From contig VUYT01000008.1 in assembly GCA_008802785.1 (NCBI GenBank), forward strand, positions 310,001 through 374,000: a DNA stretch of 64,000 nt, read 5' to 3'. This document shows positions 23,345-35,583 of the stretch, piece after piece. The stretch's first letter is position 1; the number at the start of each line of letters is the position of its first letter. The DNA is from Symmetrospora coprosmae. Taxonomy: Eukaryota > Basidiomycota > Cystobasidiomycetes > Symmetrosporaceae. The position numbers and the translations under genes are program-made. A model generated the notes under the pieces. The model ran no database searches, was not told the DNA's origin, and saw only the letters and a program-made list of their open reading frames with translations.

Positions 23345-24438
23345 CTATTCGAACTCGACATTCAGCGAGAGCTCTTCATTGTCAAGCAGAGCTTGCTTCT
23401 TGTCCTCGGCGTCCTTGACGAGGGCGTCGAAGGCTTGTTGCTTCGGTGCGAGACAAGCAGGAGTATCAGTCAAGCTCGAGCGTTCTCCCTCTCTGGAAAC
23501 CGGAGTGAAGTGGCCACATACGCCGAGGGCCAGGCGCGACGGCAGCGCCTTGTCGCTCTGCACGACGTCCCAGATCCGCTCGACGCCCTTGACAGGGTCG
23601 CCGATCTTGATGCTGTCGAACGACTTGATCCACTCCTGCCCGGCCTTGTACATGGTCGCGTAGGGAGAGCTCTCGTGGAGCTTGTCGGCGGCTGGGAAGA
23701 TGTCCTTCTCGAGAATCTTGGTGCGGAACAGTCCGGGCAGGATGGCGATCGAGCGGATGCCATAGGCGGCGCCCTCGGCGCTCAGGGTCTCGGAGAAAGC
23801 TGTGCGCGCGCATGAACTGTGGTTCAGCGGCGAGGTATGACAGCGAGACAGGCAACCGCAGCGGTGGAGGCAATTTACAGGTCATTGCGGCCTTGACAGA
23901 TCCGTAGCTGCTCATACCTGGGAACGAGCCGACCCCCGAAATCGACGAGATGTTGACGACTGTTCCGGTTCAGTGGGGTAGAAGGGCGCGGGTGAGATTG
24001 GCGGCTCCGAAGAAGTTGACCTGGAAGATTGTTTGAAGATCCTCCGGCGTCTCATCCTCCACGGAGCGGACGACCGAGTACCCGGCGTTGTTGACGAGGT
24101 AGTCGATTTGGCCGCTGTGGACGAGGCCAAGCGATCAATCAATCGGTCGGTCCAAAGGTGTAGTGTGGACGGTCACTATCGCTTCAAGCTCACTAGATGT
24201 CTACGGCCTCCTTGACGATAGCTGCGAGCTCCTCGGCCGGAGCTGAAACGTCCAAGCGGAGCGTCTTGGCTCCAAGCTTCTCAAGCTCTGCCATGTCGGA
24301 CAGCTTGCGGGCTGTAGCGATTACGCGGATGCCACGAGCGAGAGCCTGCCTAGCGAGCTCGTATCCGAAACCGCTGGAGGTACCGGTGATGAAGGCCACT
24401 GGAGCGACGGCTCCGTTGGTTGCTGTGGAGGCGGTCAT
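23345..24438 (-). CDS. Short-chain dehydrogenase/reductase with an in-frame TGA (possible pseudogene or sequence error)
   Basis: Exons 24438-24194, 24114-23879, 23799-23522 and 23440-23345. Classical SDR landmarks: TGTSSGFGYELAR (cofactor loop), LRLDVSAP, DYLVNNAGYS, the catalytic Ser in VVNISSISGVGSFPG, and Tyr/Lys in MSSYGSVKAAM. The frame is continuous, but codon 130 is TGA (bases 23972-23970), just after NLTRALLPH and just before TGTVVNISS, and a few residues usual at this point in SDRs are missing. No intron with GT-AG ends removes the TGA while keeping frame. It is therefore a recent pseudogene, a base or deletion error, or a rare readthrough case. Substrate unknown. Confidence 0.7.
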
Positions 24439-25545
24439 TGCGGTTGTGGGTCTAGGTTGAGACGAGGTATCAAAGCTGGAGATGGAGTGAATTGTCTAGA
24501 ATGCTGAGAGAAGGAACAGACGCTTCATATAGGGCGGCTAGACAACGCATAAACGGAGACCGAGCGAGCGATCCTGAATCAGCTCGGTGCAGGATCAGCA
24601 ATATAGGTCAGCTCGGTGCGATGCCATCGCTCAGTCAGTCACTACTGTCCGAGGAGGTCATGCCGTTGTCCTGTCTTCGCCTTTGTTTGGACGACGGGTG
24701 ATGAGTAAGTCTGCTCGGGCATGGTGCCTTCACTGCCTTTGCCTTTGCCTTGCCGGGCGCTTGCGACATGGCACGCGAGACGAGCGGCTTCGAGGCGGAT
24801 TTCAGATCATAGTACGCGCACGCGTTGTTATCGTCGTGCACTTGGTGGACGGCTTTCTCCAATGTGAAGGGAGGGGAGGGCGACGACCAGATTCAGGGGC
24901 AGGACAGCCGCATCTTCGAGTGAGCACCTGCCTGGACGTGACAAGGCTGCAGCGCGTGGAAGGAAGGGCATGGCAGAGCGAGTGCACGCAGCACAGGCTG
25001 TCTATCGCATGTGGTTGATGTCGAGGATGAGTACATCTCGCTGGTTCAGTCCGCCCGACCGCTGAAGGTCACTCGAGCACAGTGCCGGTGTCTGGCATGA
25101 AGACGACGGGTTCGGCACGCTTGTACGCGCCCTGTAGATTATTCTCGGGATCCTGCGTGCACCGTGCTCTATTTCCCACCGAGGAGTTTGTCATCGCGCT
25201 GCTGCTTTCTTCATGGCAGAAGGAGAGGCGACGATAGCGATAGCGAGCAGTCACCGACCGGGCCGGCGCCGCCTCTCCGTCTCTCCTTCTGTCCAGAAGG
25301 AGGGTGGGCCATCCTCCAGCCTCACTCAGTCATCTTGCTATCCTGTGAGCATTGCTGCATCCTGCACAGCGTGCTGCCGACGCTGCATCTCCCTCCTCTC
25401 CGGCTCCATCCATCCCAACCCTCACGTCGTTGACCGGCGCGGTTGCACCATCATCGTCCAGAGACGCGCCTGCCTGGACGGGACAGGCCAGGACAGGATA
25501 GAGTGGGACAGGGCAGAGATCCAAGCACAGCACAGCAGTCATCGG
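24439..25545. promoter_or_regulatory. Divergent region, SDR / ATG1
   Basis: 1.1 kb between two divergent genes. Open frames on both strands lack consistent coding bias. The part next to ATG1 remains open in the ATG1 frame back to 25213, so the kinase could start further upstream. No repeats or RNA genes are visible. Confidence 0.4.
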
Positions 25546-28500
25546 ATGCCACCTCATGCTACATTAGCACACGAGTATACCCAGCACGCTGCAGCACCCG
25601 GCCTGCAGCAGTACCGACATGCACCGGCTGCACCTCCACCTCACGTGGGCCAGAGGGAGCGTCAGCAGGCGCAGCCACCGCATCAAACAGCGTCCGCAAT
25701 GACGGGCAACAGCGGCAGCAGCAGCAGCAGCAGTGCGGAGCAGGGGATACGCGTGGGCAACTACATCATCCGCGAGGAGATTGGCAAAGGCTCGTTCGCT
25801 ACCGTCTACCGAGGCGAGAGGATGGTGAGTCCACCGAGGGTCAACTGCGCAGCGGACGGCCTCGACCAGATCATGCCAATGCGGGCGAGATCGGGGCCGC
25901 CCTCTTGCGTCTGAGCGCAGCCAGAGCAATGCTGATGCACATCTCCCATGCGTGCCGTGCTTGCTGTCTCCGGATCCCCGCCGGACCTTCGCAGACGACC
26001 ACCCCGCCGACACCCGTGGCCATCAAGGCCGTCACGCGGAACAAGCTCACGACAAAGCTCCTTGAGAATCTCGACAGCGAGATCCGCCTGCTCAAAGGCA
26101 TCAAGCAGCGCAATGTCGTCGAGCTCATAGAATGCATGGTGAGTGCTCCCCGGCCGGACGATGACGATCCCCCCGATAGCATGGTGGCGTGCTTTGCCCG
26201 CTGACTCCGACGCTGGCTGCACGCGTGGCGGCCCCCGTCCCCTCGCAGAAAACAAGCTCGCACATTTACCTCGTCATGGCCTTCTGCGCCTCGGGCGACC
26301 TCTCGCAGCACATTCGCGCAGCCGCATCGTCAAAGACGCCCCGCCCGGCCAACGAAAAGTACCCGCCGCGCAAGGAGGGCGGTCTCCACGAGAAGGTCGT
26401 GCGGTGCTTTCTGGGCCAGCTCGCCGAGGCGCTCAAGTTCCTCCGCGACAAAGACATCATCCACCGCGACATCAAGCCGCAGAACCTCCTGCTCCACCCG
26501 GCGTCCGAGTCCGACATTGCCGCCGGGCACCCCGAAGGGATCCCCCTCCTCCAGGTGGCCGATTTCGGCTTTGCCCGCGCCCTACCATCGACATCGCTTG
26601 CCGAGACGCTGTGTGGCTCCCCACTCTACATGGCCCCCGAGATCTTGCAGTACCAAAAGTACGACGCCAAGGCCGACCTGTGGTCTGTCGGCGCCGTGCT
26701 GTACGAGTGCTGCACGGGTCGCCCACCTTTCCGGGCGGGCAACCACGTCGAGCTGCTGCGCAAGATCGAGAAAGGAGAAGACAAGATCAGGTTCCCGGAC
26801 GAAGTCAGGTCCGAGGACGGCACGTACGCAGTCAAGGACCCGATCTCGGACGACATCAAGGCGCTCATTCGCGGTCTGCTCAAGCAGAGGCCGCAAGAGC
26901 GCATGCCGTACGAAGAGTTCTTCAGGCGGACGGATGAGATTGCGCGATGGAGCGAAGGCAGCCTGGTGGCCCCGGGTACTATCCGCCAGCCATCGACGAG
27001 CAGCTCGAGGGTGCCGTCGCGACAGGGCTCGCACAGGGACGTTGCGAAGCAACAGACAGTGGACCGAGGAAGCAGACTTGAGTCCCGAGACTCACAGGGA
27101 CCACCGTATCAACGGACGGAGCAGGAATCCGGCCAAGCCGCTCCCGTGACTCAAGCAGCTCAGCAACGTCAGCGCGGAACGAGTGGTACTGCCTCGCCCA
27201 ACCCTCGGCCTGGTTCAGTATCACCGACCGTCACGACTCTCGCCGCGGCCATGGCCCTCGCACCGCCATCCATGCCGTCGACCGCCGCAGAGCAGGAGCC
27301 AGCATTCGCCCGCCTGCCCCCTCCGGTAACGCCAGCTCTCCCATCGGCCCGAGCTACGCCCTCGCCTGCACCTGGCTACTTCACATCGGCGCCAGGAGAG
27401 CCGGGTCTGCCACATCCGGCAGGCGCAACGCCCGGTCCGAGCACCCCTGGACCCGCATCAGGCTCGGCTCCTCCGCCGCTCCAGCAGAAGAAGAGCTTCA
27501 CTCCAAAGTACATCGTCGGTGGCGGAAGCAGTGCAGACGACAAGAATCAGCAGCGCTTGAACGAGGTTGTGGAGGTCCGCACCAAGGACTTCGCAGTCGT
27601 CACTACGGCTGCTACACCCACGCATGCGTCGTCAGCGAGGCGGGGAAGCGTGCCACCCTCCCGCGACCTCAGTAGACGCGGCAGTATTGTTGGTGAAGAC
27701 GTCGAGCAGTGAGTGCATATAACAAGCACGTAGGAGCAGCTACAGTCACTCGCTTACCCTGAGCCTCCTCATGTAGACCGGCCACTCGCTCGACTATGCC
27801 GCCACAGCAGAAGAGTGGTATTTCTCTCGCTCTGCCGAGGGCGCCTAGCTCTAGCGGGACGACCCAATCCAAAGCGCAGCAGCCGGATCTCGGTGCCTCT
27901 GGCATGACGGGAGATGACGACTCTGTGCTAGGGCGGGAGTACGTGGTGGTAGAGAAGCGCAACGTCGAGGTCAATGCACTAGCAGATGGTGCGTCAGCTC
28001 GTATCTATGCTGAGTCTCGCCTTACTGACCTGATCCTCACGCAGAAATGGCTGCCCAACCCCAGAGACCGTCTACGCTATCGCATCGGAACTCGCGAGGC
28101 TTCCTCTCCCGGCAGCTAAGTACATATCCGCCCACTTCGCCAGCCGCCGGGGCGTCACCCTCGCCTCCCAGTCCAGCATTGCCATATCCGCCTGCCCCGC
28201 ACAGCGGGCCCGCCGCAAACGCGTGGGAGCATCCCCCTTTCGCCACACGTCCAGCATACGGCACCTCTCCTCGCTCTCGCGGACTGAGCAGCTACATGTA
28301 CGGCAGCTCGCCCGGACGGTACGGAGCACTAGCTGCGGGAAGCCCCGCTGCTACGGCCACTGCCACGGCGGCGCTGGCCATCGTCGGGAGCGGAGGCACG
28401 GCCATTGCAAAGGCGCTCAACATGGCATCGCTCAAGCTGTTCGGCTCGCCGAGCGAGAACATCTGGCTACGCAAGATCGGGCACCGCAGGCCAATTCAGC

Positions 28501-29569
28501 GACATTCGAGCGGAAGCGGCGGCGGCGGGACCCCACTCACCGTCGAGGAGGACAATCTCCTCTCCGACCTGGAGGACATTGCGCAGAAGGCTACCGTGAT
28601 CTTCGACTTTGCAGACAGTAAGCTTGTCCTCATGACGAGCCTCATGGTCTCGCGCGGCGGAGCGGATGGCGCAGGAACTCCGGCAGCGGTCATGCAGGCT
28701 AGCTATGCGAGTCCCTTCTTCGCCAACGCACAGCAGCAAGCGAGGACGGCCCGTACATCCTCCTTCTCCAGCGACCGAAGCGCCGTCTCGCCTCTTGTGC
28801 CGACCTCCGCCGCGTCCCCGGTGCTCAGTCAGCAGCAGGTCACCTCACCAGCGGGCACCGGCAAGACCGACTCGGTCCGAAAGCCGGAGCTTTTGCCCGG
28901 CGAGACTCTCGTACTCTACCTGAAAGCTCTGGCTTTCCTGCAAAAGGGTATCGAGCTGGCGAGGGACTACTGGAGCAGCAAGCCGGCTGAGCGACCCACG
29001 AGTGCCGATCTGAACGAATGTGAGTGCGCTCTGTCACTTGAAACACCCTCGGCTTTCAAGCTGACCCGCAAAGGCAGACGTGCAATGGTTCCGGTCCCGC
29101 TTCAACGAGTGCTTCGAGAAGGCAGAGTGGGCAAAAGGCCTCTTGCCTGGCGATGTGCCAGATTCGGCCATGCTGGCCGAGCGGCTTGTCTTTGACCGTG
29201 CCCTCGAGATGGTAAGCCTGACTTCTGCTTGTAGTCATTGGGGAAAAGACTGACAACGACTCCAACTCGCAGTCTCGAGCAGCTGCTGTCAGCGAGCTCA
29301 AGAATGAGAACTCGGCCGAGTGCGAGATCGCCTACGATACCGCGCTGTGGATGCTGTACGCCATCCTGGACGAGGTCATGCAGGAGGGCGAGCCTGTCGG
29401 CGACGAAGACAAGGTGCACGTCCAGAAGTGTGAGTGTCCAAGGTCGTCGAACGATCAGCGTGTAGTTATGAAGGCTGACGTGGGCGCGGCTCATTCTCGC
29501 CCGAACGCAGTTGTCAACTCCATCAAAGGTCGACTGGAAGCCCTCAGACGCAAGATGCAGACCGCCTAG
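25546..29569 (+). CDS. ATG1: Autophagy-initiating Ser/Thr kinase ATG1/ULK (1139 aa)
   Basis: Exons 25546-25824, 25995-26138, 26249-27708, 27777-27988, 28045-29019, 29078-29211, 29273-29429 and 29511-29569. The kinase domain follows a short Gln/Pro/Ser-rich N-terminus: glycine loop [18 protein letters not shown] lysine, catalytic loop [11 protein letters not shown] as ADFGFA, and APE in YMAPEIL. A long Pro/Ser-rich linker follows, then the C-terminal domain ([47 protein letters not shown]) that binds Atg13. It starts autophagosome formation at the phagophore assembly site. The start at 25546 ([11 protein letters not shown]) is a choice; a Met about 50 codons later is also possible. Its downstream partner ATG8 is also in this window (51.4 kb). 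Confidence 0.93.
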
Positions 29570-29939
29570 GCTGCGGCTGCCTCTTGGTTTTTCTCTCATC
29601 TCTCTCCTTCGCTTCTGCTTACGTCCGTGTAGCTTTACATCCCTTTTCATGCCTCGCTCGAGATCCTGGTTCGCGACGGTCCTGCCTGCTGACTCTTCTG
29701 AGCATCCGCGGTGTTGTCTTGTACTTTGTACGCTGGGTCGGATACGTGTCAAGCTTCTTCGTTGTACAGTACCAGCGCGCTTGCAGTGGTATTAGAGCCT
29801 CCACTCCTATTTTCTCCATCTCGACATGTGTCCCATTGGTGTCATTGCCTCGGGAGCTCCTCCGAGGTGGCCGAGCGAAGGCAGCAGCTTGGTCAACCTC
29901 AGGACCCTCGCTCACGCCTCGACCCGCAAAGTAGCCATA
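29570..29939. promoter_or_regulatory. Intergenic, ATG1 3' flank and promoter of the DUF89 gene
   Basis: 370 bp between two genes on the plus strand; pyrimidine-rich near 29580-29680. No coding frame can be supported. Confidence 0.35.
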
Positions 29940-31549
29940 ATGACGGGGTGGAAGCCGCCCGTAGAGCTCTACAGCGCATCGGACAAGAGCACGTTCGCCT
30001 ACGAAAGCACAACGAAGCGATGGCCGCGAATCCTCACGCAGCAGATTGACGAGCTCAATGGGAGCTTCGACAGCCCGGACGTCTCGGGCAACCCAGACAA
30101 GCTCAAGGAGGCCAAGGAGCTCATCAACCAGATTGCCAACCTCAAGTATGAGATTATGCATGACCGTGCTTTGCCGTGAGCGTTTCTGCGTCGCTTCGCC
30201 GGTTTTCGGGCGGTGACCGCTCACATTTCAGCAAGATGCCTCATAGGCCTCTCGAGCAGGACGAAGGTGCAAACATCGCACTCTACAATGAGGAGCTGCA
30301 GAAACTCATCGAAGGCGGAAAGAAGACCTGGTTCCAGATGCCGTGGCTCTTCGCCGAATGCTACTTGTGCGGCTTGTGAATGCGTTAGAAGCAAGCTCGC
30401 GTAGCTCTGAAACGTTTCTGGAATACACAGGTACCGCCAGCTCCGCATTCTCTTCGCCTCAACAGAGCACTGGAAGAACTACGATATCTTCGCAAAGCAG
30501 AAGATCGGGACGTTCCGGTCGGCTGGGCCTGGTGTGTATGCTCTTGCCCTACGGCTCAACGACCTGATCGTGTCGCAAAAGGATGCGGAAGCACAGCAGG
30601 CCGGGTTCTTGGAGCTGGCGCAAGTTGCGCTTTGGGGGAACGCAACAGATCTGTCGCTCCTGCAAGGCCTCAGTCACGCGGACATCCAGGCCTTGCAGAA
30701 GACGGGTAAAGCAGCGCAGCAAGAGGCCGAGCATCTCATCCTCGTGAACAACCTCGACCAGGCTTGGCAGCACTTGCAGACCTTGCAAGGCGCACAAATC
30801 TCCATCGTCCTGGACAACGCTGGCTTCGAGCTCTACGGGGACCTCCTGATGGCAGACTGGCTGCTCTCGACGCCCTTCTGCAGCAAGGTCGTGTTCCACC
30901 CGAAGGACATCCCATGGTTCGTCAGTGACGTCTTGCCGACGGATATTGAGACTACACTGCATGCGCTAGCGGACCCGAGCTTCTTCAAGCTCGAGGAGGG
31001 TGAGAAGATGGCAGACGCCGAACACAAGGCGGCCCTCAACATGTGCCTGTCGCGCTGGCGTAAGTTACGGTGTTCGACCGGAGGACGAGATGAGCAGCTG
31101 CTGATGCGGTCTTGGTTTGACGCGCAGGCACGCACTTTGCGACTGGCCGCTTTGAGGTATCGCTGCCTCTCAAGGGCGATCTCGTTGCTACGGGCAAGTC
31201 AGCCGCATCATCCCCCGAGTCCTACTGGACAAGCCCGCTCTCCTTCGCCATCATCCCCGAACGCAGCCCCGAACTGCTCAAGGACCTGCAGAAGGCCGGT
31301 CTCACTATCTTCAAAGGCGACCTTAACGCCCGCAAGCTGATGAGCGATGCCAAGTGGGACACGACGACGCCCTTTGACGATGTCCTTGGGCCGCTCCGGG
31401 GCCAGCTAAACATCCTCGCTCTGCGCACATTGAAGGCGGACGTGTGCGTTGGACTGCCAGAAGGAACAGCGGAGAAGCTCGACAAGGAGGACCCGAACTG
31501 GAGAGTCAGCGGAAAGTACGCCGTTGTGTATTTCTCGAAGCGGGCGTGA
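29940..31549 (+). CDS. DUF89/ARMT1-type metal-dependent phosphatase (473 aa)
   Basis: Exons 29940-30175, 30232-30366, 30431-31059 and 31128-31549. The family core is clear: ISIVLDNAGFELYGDLLMA holds the metal-binding Asp and Asn, FHPKDIPWFVSDV follows, and a C-terminal GRFEVSLPLKGDLV plus LNILALRTLKADVCVGLP close the fold. The N-terminal half is helical, with a conserved PWLFAECYLYRQLR hinge that appears only after splicing. DUF89 proteins are damage-control phosphatases acting on sugar phosphates such as fructose-1-phosphate; human ARMT1 has also been described as a carboxyl methyltransferase. Cytosolic; substrate here unproven. Length matches fungal homologues. Confidence 0.88.
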
Positions 31550-31796
31550 GGGGCGGCAGGGGCGCAAAGACGAAGCATGGACCCGGATAGATTGGCACTG
31601 TAGACTCGGCATTGCATTGCTCCATAACACAGCGCATGCCTTCCCGAGATATGCCTCTGCTGAAAGCGTTGCAAGTTGTCCGCGTTCTGGGAGTTCCTTG
31701 GACAACGCCTGAAAACGAGGCTGAGCGAACGTGGCTTTCTGCCGACTGAGCATCGCCTCGAAAAGTTGCGCCTAGAATCGTCTCAGAGATGCACAC

Positions 31797-33649
31797 ATGT
31801 CCTCCCTCTGCTTTGTCTGCCAAGCGTCGCTCGCCGGGCACGACGAGGCGGCTTCGACATATCATCTGAACAAGTGTCTGGACACTTTCGGCACAGGCGA
31901 CGCATCCGCCGGGTCATCGTTCCAGAGCCGGTTAAGCGACAACGCGACTTCACACGAGAAAGTCGACACATGCTGTCCAGTCTGCGGCTTGTCCGTTCCA
32001 GGCGACCTCGAGCGCCACGTCCAAGATTGCCTGCAGGCGCAAGAGCAACCGGCGTCTGGTCCGTCGAGCGGCAGCTGTCCGTGCTGCTTCTTGGACTGGG
32101 AGCAGATAGGCGCAGAAACGGAGAGCGACAGGAATGTGCACGCGGCCGACTGCCTGGCTCAGCAGCAAGCGCTGTCGGAGGACGAGCAGGAAGCGCTGGG
32201 CGGACGCGCCCGGCACCCGTTTGGGGACGTTGCCGTATTCGCCGATGGCCACCGCGATGGTTTCACAGACCGCGAAGAGGGCGAGCTTGCACATGCCTCG
32301 CGCTTCGATGGCAGCTTGACCGTCCAGCAGCCCTCCGGCTCATCGCGCGGCTTTGGTAAGCTCCGCTCAGCCTTCTCCGCCACCGCGTCCCGGACAGCGG
32401 CAACGCAGGATCCCTCTACAGCCTATCTTGTGTACGCTCTTCGCGCCCTCCTCGAGCGAGCATTCTCCTCTTCGCATGCCGCCACTCGCTCAGCCGTACT
32501 GTGCACACCACGGGTCCTGCACCTCAAGACGTTGCTGCCAGAGTACGGGTGGAGCTGCGGCTACAAGAATGCACAGATGGTTCTCTCGGCTCTGAGACAC
32601 GTTCCGCAGTACCGCCACCTCTTCAGGCTGGAGGATGGTTCGGGTAGCGGGAGGGAGGACGGCTCGGCTTCGAGTTCCAGCTCTGGCAGCGTCAAACGCA
32701 AGTCTCCGGACGAGGAGGCCACAGCGTACGCAGACGTACCGAACAGCTTTCACAGCTTACCTACAATACAGCAATTGCAGACAATAACAGAGCAGGCTTG
32801 GGAAGCTGGATATGACCCAGAAGGGCGGAGACACTTCAAGGGCAAGCTGGTAGGCTCAAAGAGGTGGATTGGAACGAGCGAGGTCTACGTGATGTTCACA
32901 TGGCTGGGAATCAGGTGAGCTATGGACCTGCATATGCTATAAGTGTGCACGGATTGAGATCCAGCGTGCCTAGATCCACTATAATCGACTTCCCGAAAGC
33001 TACCGGCCCAAACAAGACCCACACCGCTCTCACGAAATGGGTCTTTGACTATTTTCAGGTAGACCTGACCGACTCTCCAAGCAGCAGCAGCGAGCAGTCA
33101 AACGGCCAGGCCGGGAGCGGTGCAAAGGTTGGCAATGCCTTCAGCGTCCTCATGCAGTCGAACGGCTCGAGCATACACATATCAGAAGACAAGATGCCAC
33201 TATACCTTCAGCATCAAGGTCACAGTCGGACAATCGTCGGAGTGGAGAGAACCAAGGCCGGTGATCTGAATCTCCTGCTCTTTGATCCCGGAAAGTGAGT
33301 GCACAGTAGTGCTCCGTCTCATGCATCAGCAGGCATCGAGGCCAGGGATGAGTAGATTCTAACGAGAAGCGCTCCCAACAGGAAGATCACCCGGGATCTG
33401 GCATCTTCAGCAGCCAGCCTGGCAGTCAGCGACACACGGTCGAAAAAGTCCAAGACGATGGACTCCAGTTCCCACAAAATGTCGACACCCTCCCTGGATC
33501 ACAGACAGCTCGACGTATTTCGCGTGAACCTCAAGTCGCTCTCAAGAGCACATGAATACCAGATCTTGCGCATCGAGACGCACGGCGGCGCACTGACAGC
33601 CGAAGAGCAGCGCGAAAGGAAGGTGATCAAGAGTCTCGTCATCAAGTAG
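31797..33649 (+). CDS. C78 peptidase, ZUP1/Mug105-type deubiquitinase (571 aa)
   Basis: Exons 31797-32914, 32965-33294 and 33382-33649. Three small zinc-finger-like units lie at the N-terminus (CFVCQAS..H..KC, CPVCGLS..H..DC, CPCC..H..DC). The peptidase domain has the catalytic Cys in YGWSCGYKNAQM and the His in QGHSRTIVGVE, followed by LLLFDPG. The family includes UFM1 peptidases and ZUP1, which cuts K63-linked ubiquitin chains in genome maintenance. The N-terminal fingers favour the ZUP1 branch, but chain type is inferred. The first intron is the shortest in the window (50 nt). Convergent with COX7C. Confidence 0.88.
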
Positions 33650-33849
33650 CTTGTTTTGTCAGTAGGTAAATCATTAGCGCAGTCACGAGATTAGCAGTTC
33701 CTTGTTGTTGTCACGCACTTCCTCCCTACGCGTAATCACGCCATGCATTGCAGACGTCTCTGGCTCGCCTGCCTATCATCGAATTAGCAGCTGCCCAGCA
33801 TGACAGGTCAGAGATCGCCTCGCGCCTTGGCTCTATTGTCGCAGGTACG

Positions 33850-34355
33850 TCAGTCAACACCCGCGAAGAGGCGTACTTCGACCGCTTGGACGCACTGGGA
33901 GAACCAGACCGCAAAAAAGGGCAGACTGAAGACAACGGAAAGTCAGAGAGATAGTCGAGGCCCCATGATGTCCGGGACAGAGATCTGTGCGGTGCGTAAA
34001 CGCACGAGAAGCCAAGACCCAAGAAGCCGGTAATCTTGAAAGCGAATGCGCGCTTATTGCGGTACTGGAAAGGCATGTTCTGTACGCAAGACCGGCTCGC
34101 CAGGTTGGCTTGACCGTTCAGGCTGACGCAGGATGCATAGCTGGAGACCCACCTCATGGACCTTGTTCTCAATATCTGGTAGGCGGGCACAGGGGGTTAT
34201 ACAGGACCAGAGTCAGACTTGCAATCGCATGGTGGCCAGCAGTGAACCCGCTCACGGAAAGGTCGAGCAAATTGGCGCTGGTCGAGCGCTCGCCTGGCGC
34301 CGGCCCTGGATGCAGCAGAGGCGAGTCGCGAGGTGGCGGCGGAAAGGAGCATCAT
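33850..34355 (-). CDS. COX7C: Cytochrome c oxidase subunit 7C/VIII (90 aa)
   Basis: Four exons: 34355-34256, 34175-34153 (23 nt), 34079-34006 and 33925-33850. The predicted precursor starts with a mitochondrial presequence (Ala/Arg/Ser-rich, e.g. LASAASRAGARRALDQRQFA). The mature part is ENMPFQYRNKRAFAFK, then the single membrane helix GFLGLGFSLPFFAVWF, the hallmark of COX7C/yeast Cox8. All phases fit. The C-terminal tail after the helix (SQCVQAVEVRLFAGVD) is longer than usual. The gene is invisible as a single reading frame. Inner-membrane subunit of complex IV. Confidence 0.88.
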
Positions 34356-34990
34356 GAGTTGGAAGCTAAAGCGCCAGGAGCTTTGATGTCGAGTTTGCGC
34401 AGTCGACAGTAGAGTTGACGACACGTAAGAGGGAGAGGGACGGAAGGCAAAGGCTACGGGCGCATAGGAGGGATGGGTCGACGTATTTGGCCGAAAGGCC
34501 GTTGCTCCGGTACGGGGCTAAGGTAGGGGGCCGGCGCCGGACGGGGAGGAACAAAGTCAGGCTACCCGCAGCTGAGCGGCGTTTTGGACAGACAGTGAGC
34601 ACGCGACGCGGGTCAAGAATCGGCGGTTTGCGGTAGGTGCAAGGGAGACCAAGCTCTCCTCGTCAGTTAGACGGGTGAATAGGTGCAGGTCAGTATGCGA
34701 CAGGCAGCTCAGAGACACAGTGTTAGCATGAATTGCGGGGACTCCAGGGGCAGAATACCAACCTGCAATCTGCCCCTGCCCCTCTTGTAGGCGCAGATGC
34801 AAGGACGTCAGTCTAGTCCGGAAAGCGGTCCATGCGCAGCTGAAGCCCATCAAACGCCTTTTGGTTGCTTCCATCGGAACGGTCTATACACCAGTGACAC
34901 GACGATCCTGCTTTACGGCTGACTGGTGAGCGTGTCCGCACGCATGGCTGGCGGCTGCTCTTCATTGGGTGGCGACCATTACGCGGTCGT
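34356..34990. promoter_or_regulatory. Promoter of COX7C and 3' flank of ATP15
   Basis: 635 bp between two minus-strand respiratory genes. Only shadow-like open frames; I see no third gene, tRNA or repeat. Confidence 0.35.
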
Positions 34991-35583
34991 CTAGGCGGTC
35001 TCGGTAGGTGCCTTGACGTACTTCTGCAGAGGCGAGGAATATCAATTGGGAGAGCAGGAAACATCAGCGCTCTTGTCCCTGTGCTGCTCGGCCTGAACCG
35101 CGACAGGCTCCCAGCAGAGTCCCGCTGCGCCGTGGCCGAGTCTCGTGCCGCACCTGCTCAGAAGGCTTTCCAGCTTGCCAGACCTGGTATCTGGAAGCGC
35201 GGCACAAGGGGAGTGCCTGTCAGTCATCGGTCTACACGCTGAGGAACGCAGTGCCCGCACTCACCGGAGACCCATCTCGGAGATGCGGCGCTCTGCCTTG
35301 ACTCTGGGCTCCTCCTTGAGCGCCTGAATCGTCGCGCGGGCGGCGATGGAGATGTACTTGTTGAAGCTGGAAGGGGCGACCGCAAGCAGCAGTGCAATAT
35401 GCGTTGAATGAACATGTCAGCGCCGAACTGACTCGATGCTCTGGCTGTGGGAGGAGCCGGGTGCCATGCATGCCCAGAGCTGCCTCATGCTGGCGCTGCC
35501 TTTGCTTCTGCCGGGGCCGGACCACCCTCGGGTCAATGGGCAGTGCAGACGCCGTCCACTCACGTCAATCCTGCGCGAGACAT
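34991..35583 (-). CDS. ATP15: Mitochondrial F1-ATPase epsilon subunit (63 aa)
   Basis: Four short exons: 35583-35564 (20 nt), 35366-35265, 35190-35154 (37 nt) and 35023-34991. The protein reads MSRAGLT, then FNKYISIAARATIQALKEE, PRVKAERR, and a tail ending KYVKAPTETA. This matches the family pattern (YxKYxxIAARAxRxxLKEE...AExR) of the yeast Atp15/mammalian epsilon subunit in the central stalk of ATP synthase. The length is right for the family. The first intron (197 nt) is long for this genome. It is too split up to appear as any long open frame. Confidence 0.9.

Noticed and set aside
23934-24001. Intron that would remove the TGA in the short-chain dehydrogenase
   Set aside because: A GT-AG pair of about 61 nt exists but its removal shifts the frame and deletes conserved residues.
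34557-34874. 105-codon minus-strand frame between COX7C and ATP15
   Set aside because: No coding bias and no recognisable protein features.
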